From NCBI GenBank assembly GCA_944472155.2, contig OX235279.1, forward strand, positions 158,494,199-158,558,198: 64,000 bases of DNA, given 5' to 3'. A program made the translations under genes and the position numbers. Positions 34,470-45,545 of this stretch are shown here, one piece after another. The notes below the pieces were generated by a model. The model ran no database searches and was not told where the DNA came from. It saw nothing but the letters and a program-made list of their open reading frames with translations. Source of the stretch: Trichobilharzia szidati (lineage: Eukaryota; Platyhelminthes; Trematoda; Strigeidida; Schistosomatidae). Numbering within the stretch: position 1 is the first letter of the stretch; the number at the start of each line of letters is the position of its first letter.

Positions 34470-34660
34470 TTTGCACAAGTGATGACTCTCGTGGACTAAA
34501 TGGTCTGGTGGATAATGCTCTGGCGTTTGAAACGACGGGCACTGGATTTCAGCCTCGGTGAGAACATCATCACTCATTGAAGAATGCAGGTACATCCGTC
34601 TGACGAGTCCTGACTAGGAAGAAATGCGCATAATCCTGGATTCTTCCAATGAACTTATAA
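34470..34660 (+). mobile_element. Sm-alpha-type hammerhead SINE
   Basis: An upstream tRNA-like part ('ggtctggtggataatgctct', 'ggatttcagcctcgg') leads into 'gaatgcaggtacatcc' and a classical-type hammerhead at 34,594-34,641. The 3' continuation is truncated compared with the fragment at 34,287-34,345. This is a different lineage from SINE-H: other stem I and stem III sequences, same stem II type. Confidence 0.75.
34594..34641 (+). ncRNA. Hammerhead ribozyme, Sm-alpha type, slightly decayed
   Basis: Core CTGACGA (34,600-34,606), stem II GTCC (34,607-34,610) against GGAA, GAAA (34,621-34,624), a self-complementary stem III (ATGCGCAT), an extra AAT before C17 (34,635), and CTGGAT (34,636-34,641). 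Stem I pairs ATCC with GGAT but its two inner pairs are lost (GT against CT). Low or no activity is expected. Confidence 0.75.
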
Positions 34661-35129
34661 CTTGAGCTGTTATAAGATGGTGTTAGCTGTATCTGCAATA
34701 CATCTGTTTCACGGAACAAAAGCACACAATAAAATCGTGACTAAATAAACATGTATGCCAGCAATCAAATAACGAGGATCTCGAAAACAAAACTGTCTTG
34801 TAGTCAGTGATACAAGTGAATAAATTATAGAAGTGTCTGACAAAACTCTGAAAAAATGAGGTTCATAGTAGTAGTAGTGTAACAACAGAAGACAACGGCT
34901 AGGCAACAGATCGTTTATTAAGGAAAATCAACACATATTTATAGATTTTAATGTACATTATTGTAGATTATTGTTAGTAGAAAATGAAGTCTTTTGATTG
35001 GTTGTTTCTCACAGAAAGTTAACCTTGCACCTCTTTGTGGCTGTGTCAGATCATCCATATGCTAACTGTATCCGCCTACGCAAAGTCTTTGTTCTCATTT
35101 TCTCACCACCAATATTGGGGACATAAACA
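34661..35129. other. Unassigned; possible terminal repeat of an LTR element
   Basis: From about 34,878 the sequence ('gtgtaacaacagaagacaac') up to about 35,125 has a TG...CA outline like a solo LTR, but no second copy lies in the window and no target-site duplication was seen. Confidence 0.2.
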
Positions 35130-35628
35130 TTGACGTCAATTACTGTCTACCAACTTTGGCTAGCAGCCAGCTCTCACCACAGTAGTAATAGGTTTATTCT
35201 GAACAGTGTTCATATAGTGCGCAGAGTTTTCAGCGGCGTTTATTACATCGTAATGCCTCTTCGTCCAGAGTTCACAAATAAAAGATTAATTGACAATAGA
35301 TCGTGTGACACATTTCTATCTGACCTGAAGAGCAAAGCAATCCCTCATTATGATATTTCTTCGTTGTCAACTTCAAGAAATACGCAACGATATTTTGTTG
35401 AATAACAATTATAAAACTTTCAGCAGTATATTTTGTGAATCACGGACACCACTTAGGAACAGTCATCTTATTTATTGGGATAAGCTGCCATCCATCAAGC
35501 ATAATGCTTTTTCTCATGTTTATCAGAAGCTTGCGAATCAGCAGGCTGTAAACATCTTAAATTGTTACCAGAGCAAACAATCGTATCAGGGGCCATGCTT
35601 TACTAAATTTAAAGGAACTGAATGATAG
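35130..35628 (+). other. Two overlapping open frames of unknown origin
   Basis: Frame 1 (ATG at 35,253, ending 35,405) reads 'MPLRPEFTNKRLIDNRS' and 'FLSDLKSKAIPHYDISSL'. Frame 2 (35,350-35,625, +1 shifted) reads 'RTPLRNSHLIYWDKLPSI' and 'HAFSHVYQKLANQQ'-like, with a balanced residue mix. A single shift near 35,400 would join them into about 120 codons. No family recognised; it could be a decayed host exon, a processed pseudogene or chance. Confidence 0.2.
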
Positions 35629-35640
35629 AAATTACATGCA

Positions 35641-36789
35641 ATAGACCGATGGAGGTTTTCGGTAGCCCCAGTTTTAAGCGGGCCACCACTGCCTTGGATC
35701 TTTAAAGTCTGTAAAGAAAAAATGCTCCTGTCAGCAAAAAGATTTAATCTGTGGCACTTTATTTCCCGTAAAGTAGATGACTGAATTCTCTGGTTGATGG
35801 TGACTAGCAGCAGAATTCAAAGATGCGCGCTTCGTCCTATCCAGAACTCGTCAGCACGGTGTATCTGCATTTTTATTGGGCGATGGTATTCCCTTTAGGA
35901 TTTGAACCCCATCGTTCCAAACTTCCAAGCACTGTCCACCAGACAAATAGAGCGAAATCAACCTAACAACAAAACAGAAACGGCCTTTTTAAAACATTTT
36001 GTGGTAACTACTGAGAATGACAAGTTTTCAAGAGACCTAACCATCCTGGGTTCCATCGATCATAAGTTCATAGGTTCGCGCCGCTCCTAAGGCACAAAAA
36101 CGCGAAAAGATTGTGTTTGGGACTCCATGTTTCATTCTTGTTACTCACTCCATCTACCTTCATGATTAAAACTAAAACTCTTGAGTATAGATAGTGATTA
36201 ACTCTCACTTTTATGAAAAATAAGGATAACTTCTATATAAGATATATGAATGCTACTCATGGCTATTCACATATATGGACTGCTTGACCAAAGGTCGAAA
36301 AGTTGTGGCTGATGGGACGTTCCGTTTTTGTATTCATAGAAAGACAAGTGTTTTAAAGACTATTCTGATTGCTGTACTCTCATACAGCAATCACGATTAA
36401 TCGTCGACGCTAAATCTTCATTTTGTTAATCAAGATTATATATCATTGATTGCTGTTCCAGCAGAATGTAATCAAACAGAATTTTTGAATACAGCTAGTC
36501 TGAACATTTCTCCGTCTCTGCATATTTAGGGTTTCTATGGTGAAAATAAGGAAATGAAATGACAAAAAATGCAAAGCAAGAAATGGGCAGAAATTACATG
36601 TTGTAACTCCGAAATCACTAGTTAATTCAATCAAGCTTATGCACTGTAGTTTCGTCCCACAGATTATAAATTTTTTAGAAACACAAGACTTTTGTGTATA
36701 ATTTTGTCCTTTTATTGAAAAATTTCGTTAAAATCATAAGAATAAATTTACTCGTCATTATAACTATTATTAGCTGATTTCGTTGTAAT
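35641..36789. other. Unassigned DNA
   Basis: A fragment near 35,845-35,910 ('gtcagcacggtgtatctgca', 'ggatttgaacccc') looks like a SINE-C piece on the - strand. The rest is unrecognised. Confidence 0.45.
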
Positions 36790-37400
36790 GACCAATGTAG
36801 AGCATACTGAATGGCTGAAGGCAATCGACAAGAAGCCTTAGTATGATGTAAGTTTCGTGCTAGCTGTCGCTCGTCAGCAAGGTGTATTTGCACCTCCGAA
36901 GGGACTCAAGTCCCTTCTGAGATTCGAACCCACGTCACCAAGTGCTGCAGTCGGAGATGTTGCCTAGAATGGTGGCCACATTGCAAACCTGACTGATAGA
37001 ATTCAGTCTGCACCAAACACCAGCTAGTATCCAAGCAAAGTATCTAATACAGTCCTACAGGAGGTCAGTTGCAACCCTGAACAGCTCAGTGGTGACGTCT
37101 CTAAATCACTGCAGCACTGGGTGACACTGGTTCGAATCTCAGAAAGGACATGAGCTCCTTCAAGGTTGAAGATACGTTTCGCTGACTGGTGAGTGCCAAC
37201 TAGCACGAAACCTAGATCCAAGGCTTCCTGCCGATTGCCTCTCACTATCTAATATAATCAAATCAATGTACACCTTGATGGCGAGCTACCTAGAATGTTG
37301 GCCACATTGCAAACCTGACTGATAGAATTCAGTCTGCACCACAAAAAAGGACTAGACACATCACACTTGTTACTGGTGTCCAATGAAATAATTTAATACT
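36790..37400. mobile_element. SINE-C inverted pair with a second body
   Basis: The - part (36,805-36,962) carries the head complement ('gattcgaacccacgtcacc'). The + part begins at 36,963 with the body ('ggccacattgcaaacctg'), has the tRNA-like boxes at about 37,078-37,140 ('cagctcagtggtgacg', 'ggttcgaatctcag'), and ends with another body block at 37,275-37,390. The body blocks on both sides of the tRNA-like part suggest a tandem or nested structure. Confidence 0.7.
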
Positions 37401-38049
37401 GTTTCGCAATGTGTGATATATCTGGTAAACACATTAGCACTAGACACACTACACTAGTCACTGACTAATGTCCAATCAAAGAATGTTGAGCACATATGTA
37501 TTGTATAAAGTAGGCTTCAATGAAACATATTGTAAAACTTATTTCAAGGGAACAATGATTTCAAGAAATTAAGGCACATATTTGGATTTAGCCAAGCTAA
37601 CGTCATCATCATAACTGTAATATCACATGTTCCTAAGCACATGTCTAAAGGCAGATAACCAGGCGAGGTGATTTCAAATTCCGCCATTGAATCATACACA
37701 TCACTGACTCGTATTCATCTACGTCTTTTAAAAAACAAACATGTTACTGACCACTTGAATACATTGGGTCGAGTTTGATTTTGCGTTGGCAGTATTGCTT
37801 TTGATGTGACTAACCTTATACATATATAGTTCAATTACGGCATCAGTAAAATTCATTCATAAGTGACTTTTTCATTTAAAAAAATGTTTGGTTAGGGGCT
37901 TCTTAACATTTGATGGTCCTTGTCAAAACTAGCTATTTTGAAATCCATCATTTTCTAGGAAGTGATTAACCTTATGATTTTATGCGATTGAAAGGCATCC
38001 TGAAATATATCAAAGATGACAGTTATTTCAATTCGTTTCGAATATATTA
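37401..38049. other. Unassigned DNA
   Basis: 37,440-37,490 resembles the last part of SINE-C ('cactagtcactgactaatgt'). Otherwise nothing. Confidence 0.45.
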
Positions 38050-38245
38050 TTGATGTAAGTATAAAACTTGGGCACTGTGGTAGAGCATAACTCTATTATG
38101 GGTAAGATTTTATTTCGATAAATCACACAGTGTTGTACAGTAATATTAACTGATGACTTTTAGAGCATAAACTATTGCTCATAATCATATCAACTTGATA
38201 TAATTATGAGCAATAGTTTATGCTCGAAACGTTTCGAATATACTT
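38050..38245. mobile_element. Lineage A PLE terminal repeat forming a hairpin
   Basis: The - strand terminus ('aacttgggcactgtggtaga', 'tcacacagtgttgtac') runs to 38,195, where it meets its own inverse copy. 38,165-38,195 and 38,198-38,228 are inverted 31-mers with one mismatch, centred on the 'gagcaatagtttatgctc' motif. Confidence 0.7.
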
Positions 38246-38594
38246 TTGTGAAGTTTGGTCTGCATTTCATCGACTGAGATATGAAAAGCGATTGCCAGTC
38301 GTATTTAACGTGTGTTTCAAGACTCGATATCTACACATATTGAAGTTTCATGTAGGGTTATTTCAAGGTCTCAGAATTTAACATTCCACATCCCTGATAT
38401 GCATTTCAGCACATTTACCTCGATACCAGGTAGTAACAAAAGTCATGTGGCTAGTCCTTGGTGCTGGTGCAGACTGAATACTATACGTGAAGTTTGTCAT
38501 GTAGCCACCATGATTGTTAGATCACTATCACGGTTCACTGTGAATTGTTGTTAAATTGTTAGATGCAAATCAGCAGTAAGTCTTGGATCTAGAT

Positions 38595-39000
38595 TTCCTG
38601 TTTGTTGGCACTCAACAGCAAGGCTTATTTAAAATTTTGATGGAACTTAAGTGTCTTCTAAGATTCGAACCTGCTGAAGAGTGCCAGCAAGCATGAACCC
38701 TAGTTCCAAGGCTTCCTACTGCTTGCCTCCAACTATCCATTAACAATACTTCAGAGTGTACCGTGATGGCAAGGCACCTAGCATATTGCCCGCACTGAAA
38801 ACTTGACGGGTAAAATTCAGTCCACACTAACAACAGGGACTAGACTGATGGCATCAGTCACCAACTAGTATTCAATCAAAATCAATATATCCATTACAGT
38901 CCTACAGTTGGTTAATTTCGTGCCTGAATAACTCAGTGCTAACGTTTCTGACTGCACCACTGAGTGCCCAGGAGCCGAATTTCATGGGAATTGTGTTCAC
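38595..39000. mobile_element. SINE-C inverted pair, decayed
   Basis: The - piece (38,600-38,668; 'taagattcgaacc') is followed by a + piece with 'aggcttcctactgcttgcct', 'ccgtgatggcaaggcaccta', and a second tRNA-like head at 38,925-38,975 ('gcctgaataactcagtgct'). Confidence 0.6.
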
Positions 39001-39724
39001 GAGATCATTTTTTTATTGTTTACAATGTACATGGAATATATCTATATTTCTAAAAATGTTGTCTCTCTTGCATTAAGGAACGTAATGGACTTTTCATTTT
39101 ACTTTATATACTTATCGACATTTTTTTATTATTTAGAGATTCAAAACTGTATGCTTTGTTCCATGAAATAGTGTTTAGAACTTGTAGTATTCACCAGATT
39201 ATGTGGGAATTGGAACTGCCTTATGAGTATGATTTGTTTACACAAGAAACACTTTCAGATGCAAATTAGAGATGAGTTTTCTTGAAATTTAAGATATGTT
39301 TTGCGGTTAAAGAAAGAAATGCATTCACACTACTTATCAAACCTCGAGTAATTAAAACTACACCCAAATAAATCACGTATATCAATTTTAACTTTGAGAA
39401 ATATAAATCTCAGGAAATGTTGAAATAAATCTGAGGCTTTTTGAGAATGCATGAGAATTTAGGAAAAAATGCTTCATTGAATCAATCACATCACACATTA
39501 CTAACTAACTGATATAAGTAGATGAGCGACACTCACATATATGGGAGGTGCTTGCTAGCCAGATTATAGAAGTGACTTAAATACAAGACTGCCGTTCCAC
39601 TCGTTCAGGAATGAGCCCATCATAAATGTACCCTAATTCAACTCAACTCAAAAGGCTGAGTCAATTCAAACAGACCTAGTTCTAGCTAGCTAATTGAGTA
39701 AACTGATGTCAATATATATTTTTC
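39001..39724. other. Unassigned AT-rich DNA
   Basis: Nothing recognised. Confidence 0.5.
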
Positions 39725-40770
39725 ACATTCGCAGTTTGCAAATTAACTTACAATTTATAACTGAAGATGAAACAAATGGAAGGAATGGAAAAAGAAAGAC
39801 GGAAACTGAGGAACCAGACTGAACTGGATCCATGGTAAATGTAGAGGTTAAAACAGTTTCTTTTGAAAATACAGCACCTGCTTTTCAATGCATATGGCAA
39901 AGCCTTTTTACAGTGGAAACAAGTCAGAAACATACTGCCTTCAGTAAACGTTTCCTTACTTTGTAAATGACTCTGAATGATGGGTGAGTTGAAGTTCTGT
40001 GACAGGTGTTGACGAGGTGTCCAACTATGATTTTTCTGATCAAACCATTGCCTGCTATTCGCAACCATGCTAGGTGCGTCGGTATCACAGCGGTTAGGAC
40101 TCTCGCCGACCATTCACACGGTCCAGGGTTCGATCCTCTGCCAACGCACACCTGATATCAATGGTCGGCCTGCGAAATTTGGGCTACCGATATCACATGC
40201 TGAAAATTCCATACTTGTACCGAAAATACCGTGTGGAATCAAGCTATAATAAAAAAAAATTATGTTCTCTAACACGTTTTGAAAGGACTCATATAGAACG
40301 ACCCATATGTTTGGTTTCTTACGAGAAGGTGAACTGATATATTCACAATGGAGTGGTCTTATGCCAGGATTTATGTTTGACACTGCTTAGAAGCAATGGG
40401 TAGCTACAGAATATCACTCTCGTTGTTAATGCGGTGAAGGTCTTCTCTTGGAAATCACAGATTCTCCTCATTAGGACATCTGCCGCCGATTGCCCCTGAA
40501 TTCCAGATTGAAATACAGCGTTTTCTTTATTGAGGAACTGTATCCTCCTACTTTTGTCTTTGGCGTCATATTCTTCTCCGCAAAACGTGACGGATGTTTA
40601 TTTTACGGCCGGATATTTCTGAGAAATAGGAGGTCTTCTACGTGGTCAATGCTCTTTTGGGTGAGCTCTTTTTCGACTTACAGGTATTCCATCTATAGAT
40701 GTTTATCAGCTGGGGGTTGCATGACCGTTTTCTGTGGATAGATCCTTTCACAGCCGCATCAAATGTTCCT
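39725..40770 (-). pseudogene. Penelope-like element lineage D copy 2, endonuclease and 3' part
   Basis: Closely parallels 3,925-4,800. On the - strand, 'GRKINIRH'-like remnants of the RT C-terminus near 40,560-40,620 are followed by decayed endonuclease. Then come 'LVNTCHRTSTHPSFRVIYKV' (about 39,965-40,025; the GIY-YIG C-terminal 'F.VIYKV' block) and 'LPWIQF'-like sequence near 39,825. It is interrupted at 40,070-40,255 by a SINE-T head and an unrelated short segment. The frame is broken throughout. Confidence 0.7.
40070..40152 (+). mobile_element. SINE-T head only, inside PLE D copy 2
   Basis: 'gtgcgtcggtatcacagcgg', 'ttaggactctcgccgacca' and the B-box 'gggttcgatcctc' match the SINE-T tRNA-like head. 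The body and RTE-like tail are absent, so the copy is 3'-truncated or was captured by recombination. Confidence 0.75.
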
Positions 40771-41559
40771 GTCAATTCAGAAATGGAGTTTTCAAATCAT
40801 ATTCTAATTCCATCGTGAATTATCTGCGTACTGTGAATTTGAAAGATGGTTAGCTAACGCAAAATAATACAGATTCAAATTTGTGAATTTATGAATTTTT
40901 GCAGACAAAACTCAGTACTTTTCTGTCAGCATAAATCAGTGTAAAAATAAACTAGAGAAGCAGACTTTTACTGCATTGAAATAACAAAAAAATTCCTGAT
41001 TCAAAAAGTTTTTTATATAAAGTAATCTATTTTTCAATAATGTTATAATTATTATTAATGTAATCTGTCATTAAAATGTGAAAATATATTAATGGAATGT
41101 TGCCAGACTGTAACAGCAACGAAAATTAAGTTGTACCAAAAGCTGAAATTCATTCATCCCGTTTGATCAAACTTTTTTTTCGTGAAGCTTTGTAGTATTC
41201 GTTCCCAGGTGGTGAGAGTTTGGGTTGTTGTGTGAAAAAAAAGGTTTTGTATATGGAAATGTGTCTAGTTGACATAACTTTATAAGTTGTCAGAGGAAAA
41301 ATTAATTGATTTGGTTTTTGCTGTATGCGGTTAGCTTTTTTTGTTTTGTTTGAAATCACTACACTGTTACCAGATTCAAACAAAGTTTTTCAATAATATA
41401 ACAGCATTATTATTTATATAAGGGAAATGGGTTTACTCGCTTTTAGATCACTAGACTGAAAATAGAATTGGGAGAACGTGTAGGAGAAAGTCGTTTATTT
41501 TACATAATCATAGAGAATTCATTATATGACAGCGAAAATCATTTCAGACGAATTAACTG
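40771..41559. other. Unassigned AT-rich DNA
   Basis: Nothing recognised. Confidence 0.5.
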
Positions 41560-42900
41560 CAATTTCGCCTAGGGTTTTCGATTACATCACAGTACAAAAA
41601 TACAGAAAAAATTCCAAGGGAAAATATACAAACAAACTGAGGGAGTTGCCATGGGATCACCAATATCCCCAGTTGTAGCACATATATTCATGGATAGGTG
41701 GGGAAGTATAGCGATTGAAACGTTCATCCCCACCCCGAACGTATGGTGGAGGTATGTAGATGACACATTCACTGTACTTAGAACACAAGATATAGATAGG
41801 TTTTTCGAACACATAAACTCGAAGGTTGAGGCAATTCAATTCACTTATGAATTGGAAAATCAGGAGGGGGAGCTCCCAACGTAGATTGCAACGTAAAGAG
41901 GAAACCATAGTGTTTACAGGAAACCCACTCACTCAAACAGATATTTGGACTTCCGATCGTCCCATCCTATGTCAGTAAAAATAGAATTGGTGAAATGTTT
42001 AAATGACAGAGCACAAAAACTAAGTAGTACCAAGGAAAATCTAAAACAGGAACTGATACACATAAAAGAAGCCTTGAAACTTAATAATTACCCGGAAAAA
42101 CTAGTCAGGAAATATGTAAGGAAATGTAAAATTAAAATAAATAATGATAGTAGCGATAGTGATAATAACAGTAATAATGATAATAATAATAGTATTAATG
42201 ACAACACCAACAATAAGGAATCTAAATCATCAGTAGTAATTCCATACAAGGAAGGAACCTCGGAAGCCTTACGCAGAATTCTTAACAAGGCAGGAATAAA
42301 AGTGATTGGCATTCAAACCCACAAACTCAATTAGAAACAAGCTTTGTCGGTTAAAGGATCCTGCCTGTGGAGCCTTTAAAACAAAACAATTTAGTTTGTC
42401 TAATACCCTGCTGGAATGATTGTCAGGTCAAATACATAGGTCAAACTAGTAGAACAGGGGCAGTCAGACTAGCTGAACATAAAAACTTAGCAAAATCTAG
42501 ATTGGTTGACCCGAATAAGATCAGAAATCTAGAGAATAGTTCAGCTATAGCACTACATGCAATTACACGCAACCATACAATAGGATGGATGGGATAGGAT
42601 GACAGTTTTAAAATCTAATGTCACAGGGTATAGGGAGAGATTGATAACAGAAGCTTTGTTTATCGAATCAACTGCAAATACGTGTAATAGGAATGATTCA
42701 TCACCTGTCCCCGATATCTGGAAAATTCTACTACCCCTGCGACAAATAGGAGAAAACAAAGAAAACTATAAAACTCAAGTTTCAAAGTCGTGTGATTATA
42801 ATTGATATGATTATGAGTCACAATAAATTGTGTTCGAAACGTCATCCAGTAAATAATACTGTTTCACTATGTGATATATCTAATAAACAAACTAATATGG
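41560..42900 (+). pseudogene. Penelope-like element lineage A, RT palm to 3' terminus
   Basis: Starts at 'KKFQGKIYKQTEGVAMGSP' (RT motif B, about 41,605-41,665), then 'WWRYVDDTFTVLR' (motif C with both aspartates, about 41,742-41,780). After two in-frame stops near 41,884-41,898, 'RKPTHSNRYLDFRSSHPMS' and 'LKQELIHIKEALKLNNYPE' form the RT C-terminus. An Asn/Asp-rich linker (42,130-42,215) precedes 'VIPYKEGTSEALRRIL'. A frame shift near 42,305 leads to GIY-YIG: 'QVKYIGQTSRTGAVRLAEHK' (catalytic Arg region), 'SSAIALHAI', and in another frame 'ITEALFIES' (catalytic Glu). The terminal repeat lies at about 42,785-42,900. Confidence 0.85.
42130..42215 (+). repeat. (AAT/GAT)n-type run coding an Asn/Asp/Ser linker
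   Basis: Imperfect trinucleotides in frame with the PLE coding sequence encode 'NNDSSDSDNNSNNDNNN' and neighbours between RT and endonuclease. The equivalent place in the 28.7 kb copy is short, so the tract expanded in this copy or lineage. Confidence 0.8.
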
Positions 42901-43259
42901 AATTTCAGAAATACCTTTTTCACAAGACTTTAGCAGCAGGCAAAACCTGTGCTCTTTATGTCAAAACACAAATAATTGTGGAGGAAACTGTAACTGTTTT
43001 GAAAGTGCAATTGTATATAAATCAGTGACACTGTAGACTTTGTGACTCCAAAACGGCTATTCAGGTGTGTGACCGTTTGGGAAGTGTTATTATCATTCAC
43101 TTTGGTTCCAAGTGGAACATATGGCTTCAAAAGTACATCTCTATTCCACCCTGTTTCCAGTAGTCCTTTAAGCCAACTGCACGATTTTCCAAATAATGAT
43201 TAATCTCCTACTGACACGATCTCATCATTGTCACCTTTGTGTACCTGATTCATTGTTCC
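42901..43259. other. Unassigned, with a short RTE/SINE-T tail piece
   Basis: 'ttccaagtggaacatatggc' near 43,104-43,124 is the RTE/SINE-T 3' tail in inverse orientation. The remainder is not recognised. Confidence 0.45.
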
Positions 43260-44100
43260 CTATCTGGATTCAAATGTAGGAGGGCAACAGGTTCTTGGTT
43301 GTTTTGATGATAGAATTAATTGTTGCGCATCCTTCCTGGAAATAGGCTTTTGAGTATGCAGCTATGACAGCTGTTGTTGAAAGTCTACAGCCTGCTTTCA
43401 GAATCAGTGAATATCTGTATTGACAATCTTATTGTGCCTGACTTTGACATTCTCATCCGCGCCGTCTGTAGTTGAAACGATGTCTCCAAGATGGGTGAAA
43501 GAGGTGACCTTCTTCAAATACCTCCCAATAATGGTGACTGAAGCTTGTTCTTGTTATCTCCTCTATATTTATTTGAATTACTGCCTTCGTTGTTTTCTGT
43601 GTCACCTAATTCGTTTTCGCCTGAAGATTCTCGATTTTTTGTCCTCAACTTCCAGATCTACTAGAGTCTTATTGTAAATTAAGGCTATGTCTATATTCGT
43701 GCGTCTTAAGCTTCGCTTTATAATCCAGCCCACCACATTTAGCAATGTCATTGGTGATAGTAGGTGGTCTTATCTTGCTCCTGTCTTCATTTCCAACGCT
43801 TCACTAGGCTTTCCGTTGTGAAACGATTGGCACTTAGCATTATCACCACATATCAGTTTAGTGGGGCTGACAAATGTTTGGCAAGATGTATAGTGTTGAA
43901 ACAGTTTAAGAATCACTTTTATGCTCAATGCTATCGAGGGCTTTTTCAAAGTCGATGAAGTTGGGATAGAGATCTGACAGTCATTCTGTGGTCTCTTCGG
44001 TGATGGTGTGCGAAGATGGTGGGTCTCAGTATTTTGCTTAAAGTGAACAGAAATATGATACCTTGCCATTTCATGCGAAGCCATTCGTCACCTTGGAGAA
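43260..44100 (-). pseudogene. Second RTE-type family (RTE-2), RT fragment, heavily decayed
   Basis: On the - strand, a stretch matching 'FEKAFDSI'-like sequence near 43,930-43,970 is followed by 'NGKPSEALEMKTGAR' (motif B side, about 43,770-43,815) and, in broken frames, 'CGGLDYKAKLKTHEYRH'. Downstream remnants reach 'YWEVFEEGHLFHPSWRHRF', the TYLGS region. The 'PSEALEMK' variant also occurs at 56,350 and sets this family apart from the RTE copies at 13.7, 21.5 and 58.5 kb. Confidence 0.6.
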
Positions 44101-45159
44101 TATTAGCAAACTTTTAATTAGAAGACTCAGTGTTGAAGAATATAACATTTACTATCCACAGCTTTCATAATACGAAAGATTTATGAATTCAAGGCTTAAG
44201 TTGGTCCACGAATTGAGCTGTGAAATATCACTTCAGTTTTTACAGAGCGTTTTTGGTGTCCAAGGAAAACCCTCTCTTAAAGACCTAACCTATCTAATGG
44301 GGATAGTGAATCAGCATCGACTGTACATAAAATAAGGTTAGAAAGCCGATCTTGTAGGTGTAGACCCCTAGCTGGTTGGCGTTCTTGGGATGGTAAAAAC
44401 CAATGAAGGCTGAAGACAATTGATGATGTGGCTGAAAATCCTTCTCAATGGCTGGCAGAGATACATTCACTCGTTTGGGATTTATCATATCCAATGAAAC
44501 TTTGTTGTTCTTCCAAATTACTATTCTTTTTACCTCATATCTCTGTTTTGACTCTGTATTTACTTTATTCTCTTGCTTTGTGTGCTAAGTGAAGTGTAGC
44601 AACTCGAACTGCTATATATCGGCACAAGGTTTTACGTTGAAGCCAGTCACTCAGTCAGTCAAATTATTATTATTATTATTGCATACATATACGCATATAC
44701 TTGTACGCGAGATCTTCGCTTTCAGTTATGTATCCATAGTTCAAATGTGAATTTCCAAGGATCGTTTTGTCGGTGAACCGTTTTTCCTACTTAACAAAGG
44801 TAATGGGTGTTTGGTTCTATTCTCATCAAGACCATAGCAACTTGTTAAAGCAGAGATATAACAGTAATATGTTACAAATGGAATGAAAATAAAACAACAA
44901 ATTCAATGAGAAGACGGCACATCTACTTTTTTAGTAAAGAAATAAAAACCTTTCAAAGACAGAAACTTCGGTTGCTCAAATTATATTTTGAGCACAACAG
45001 AAATCGTAAGTGAACTAGTTGACGAGTTTGCGTAGGAGAATATACTCTGCATACTGAAAACTTTATATCACTTCATCTGTAAAATTTCTTAATAATAGTA
45101 ATAATAACAACCCGTGATCAACTCGTAAACACAAAACTAACACTTAAAAACCAAACTAT
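44101..45159. other. Unassigned DNA
   Basis: An (ATT)n run lies at 44,665-44,682. 'acccgtgatcaactcgtaaa' at 45,112 is a SINE-H tail fragment. The 66-codon frame at 44,294-44,494 (-) has no motif. Confidence 0.5.
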
Positions 45160-45545
45160 AGAAAATTAATCTGATGCTCGCTAGTGACTTGCTACAGGAT
45201 GGAGTTTCCTGGAGTTCTAGTGGGAAGTCATGACCTGTGAGGTCCATCCAGATGTCACGTGTGAGGATGGATGTCCCACCAACGACAATGGTTGGGGTTG
45301 CGCTAAATCACGAATTGGTAGAAGTTAGAATTCATGGACTGGCCATTGAATCGGGTCCCAGTGACTGAATGGTATACGAGCTAGCTTGTCTTGTAACCAG
45401 AAGGTCCTGGGTTCGAGCCCCAGAGAGTGCTTACTGCCTATGATTCCCATACTAGGATGAAACAACTGTCCAGTACTCCAGTACTGGTTTTCAATGGTTC
45501 TCTAACTGATATCAATCTGTGATCAACTCGTAAAAAGAATAATAA
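45160..45545 (+). mobile_element. SINE-H copy, full length, ribozyme with two core changes
   Basis: Leader from 'tctgatgctcgctagtgact', then 'ccattgaatcgggtccca', A-box-like 'tgactgaatggtatacga', B-box-like 'gggttcgagcccc' (45,410-45,422). Ribozyme at about 45,431-45,476: stem I TACTG/CAGTAC kept, core CCTATGA (U4C and G5... changed), stem II TTCC/GGAT, GAAA kept, stem III ACAACTGT. The tail ends 'gatcaactcgtaaaaagaat', followed by AAT repeats. Confidence 0.8.

Noticed and set aside
34878..35125. Solo LTR
   Set aside because: It has a TG...CA outline only. There is no second copy in the window and no flanking duplication.
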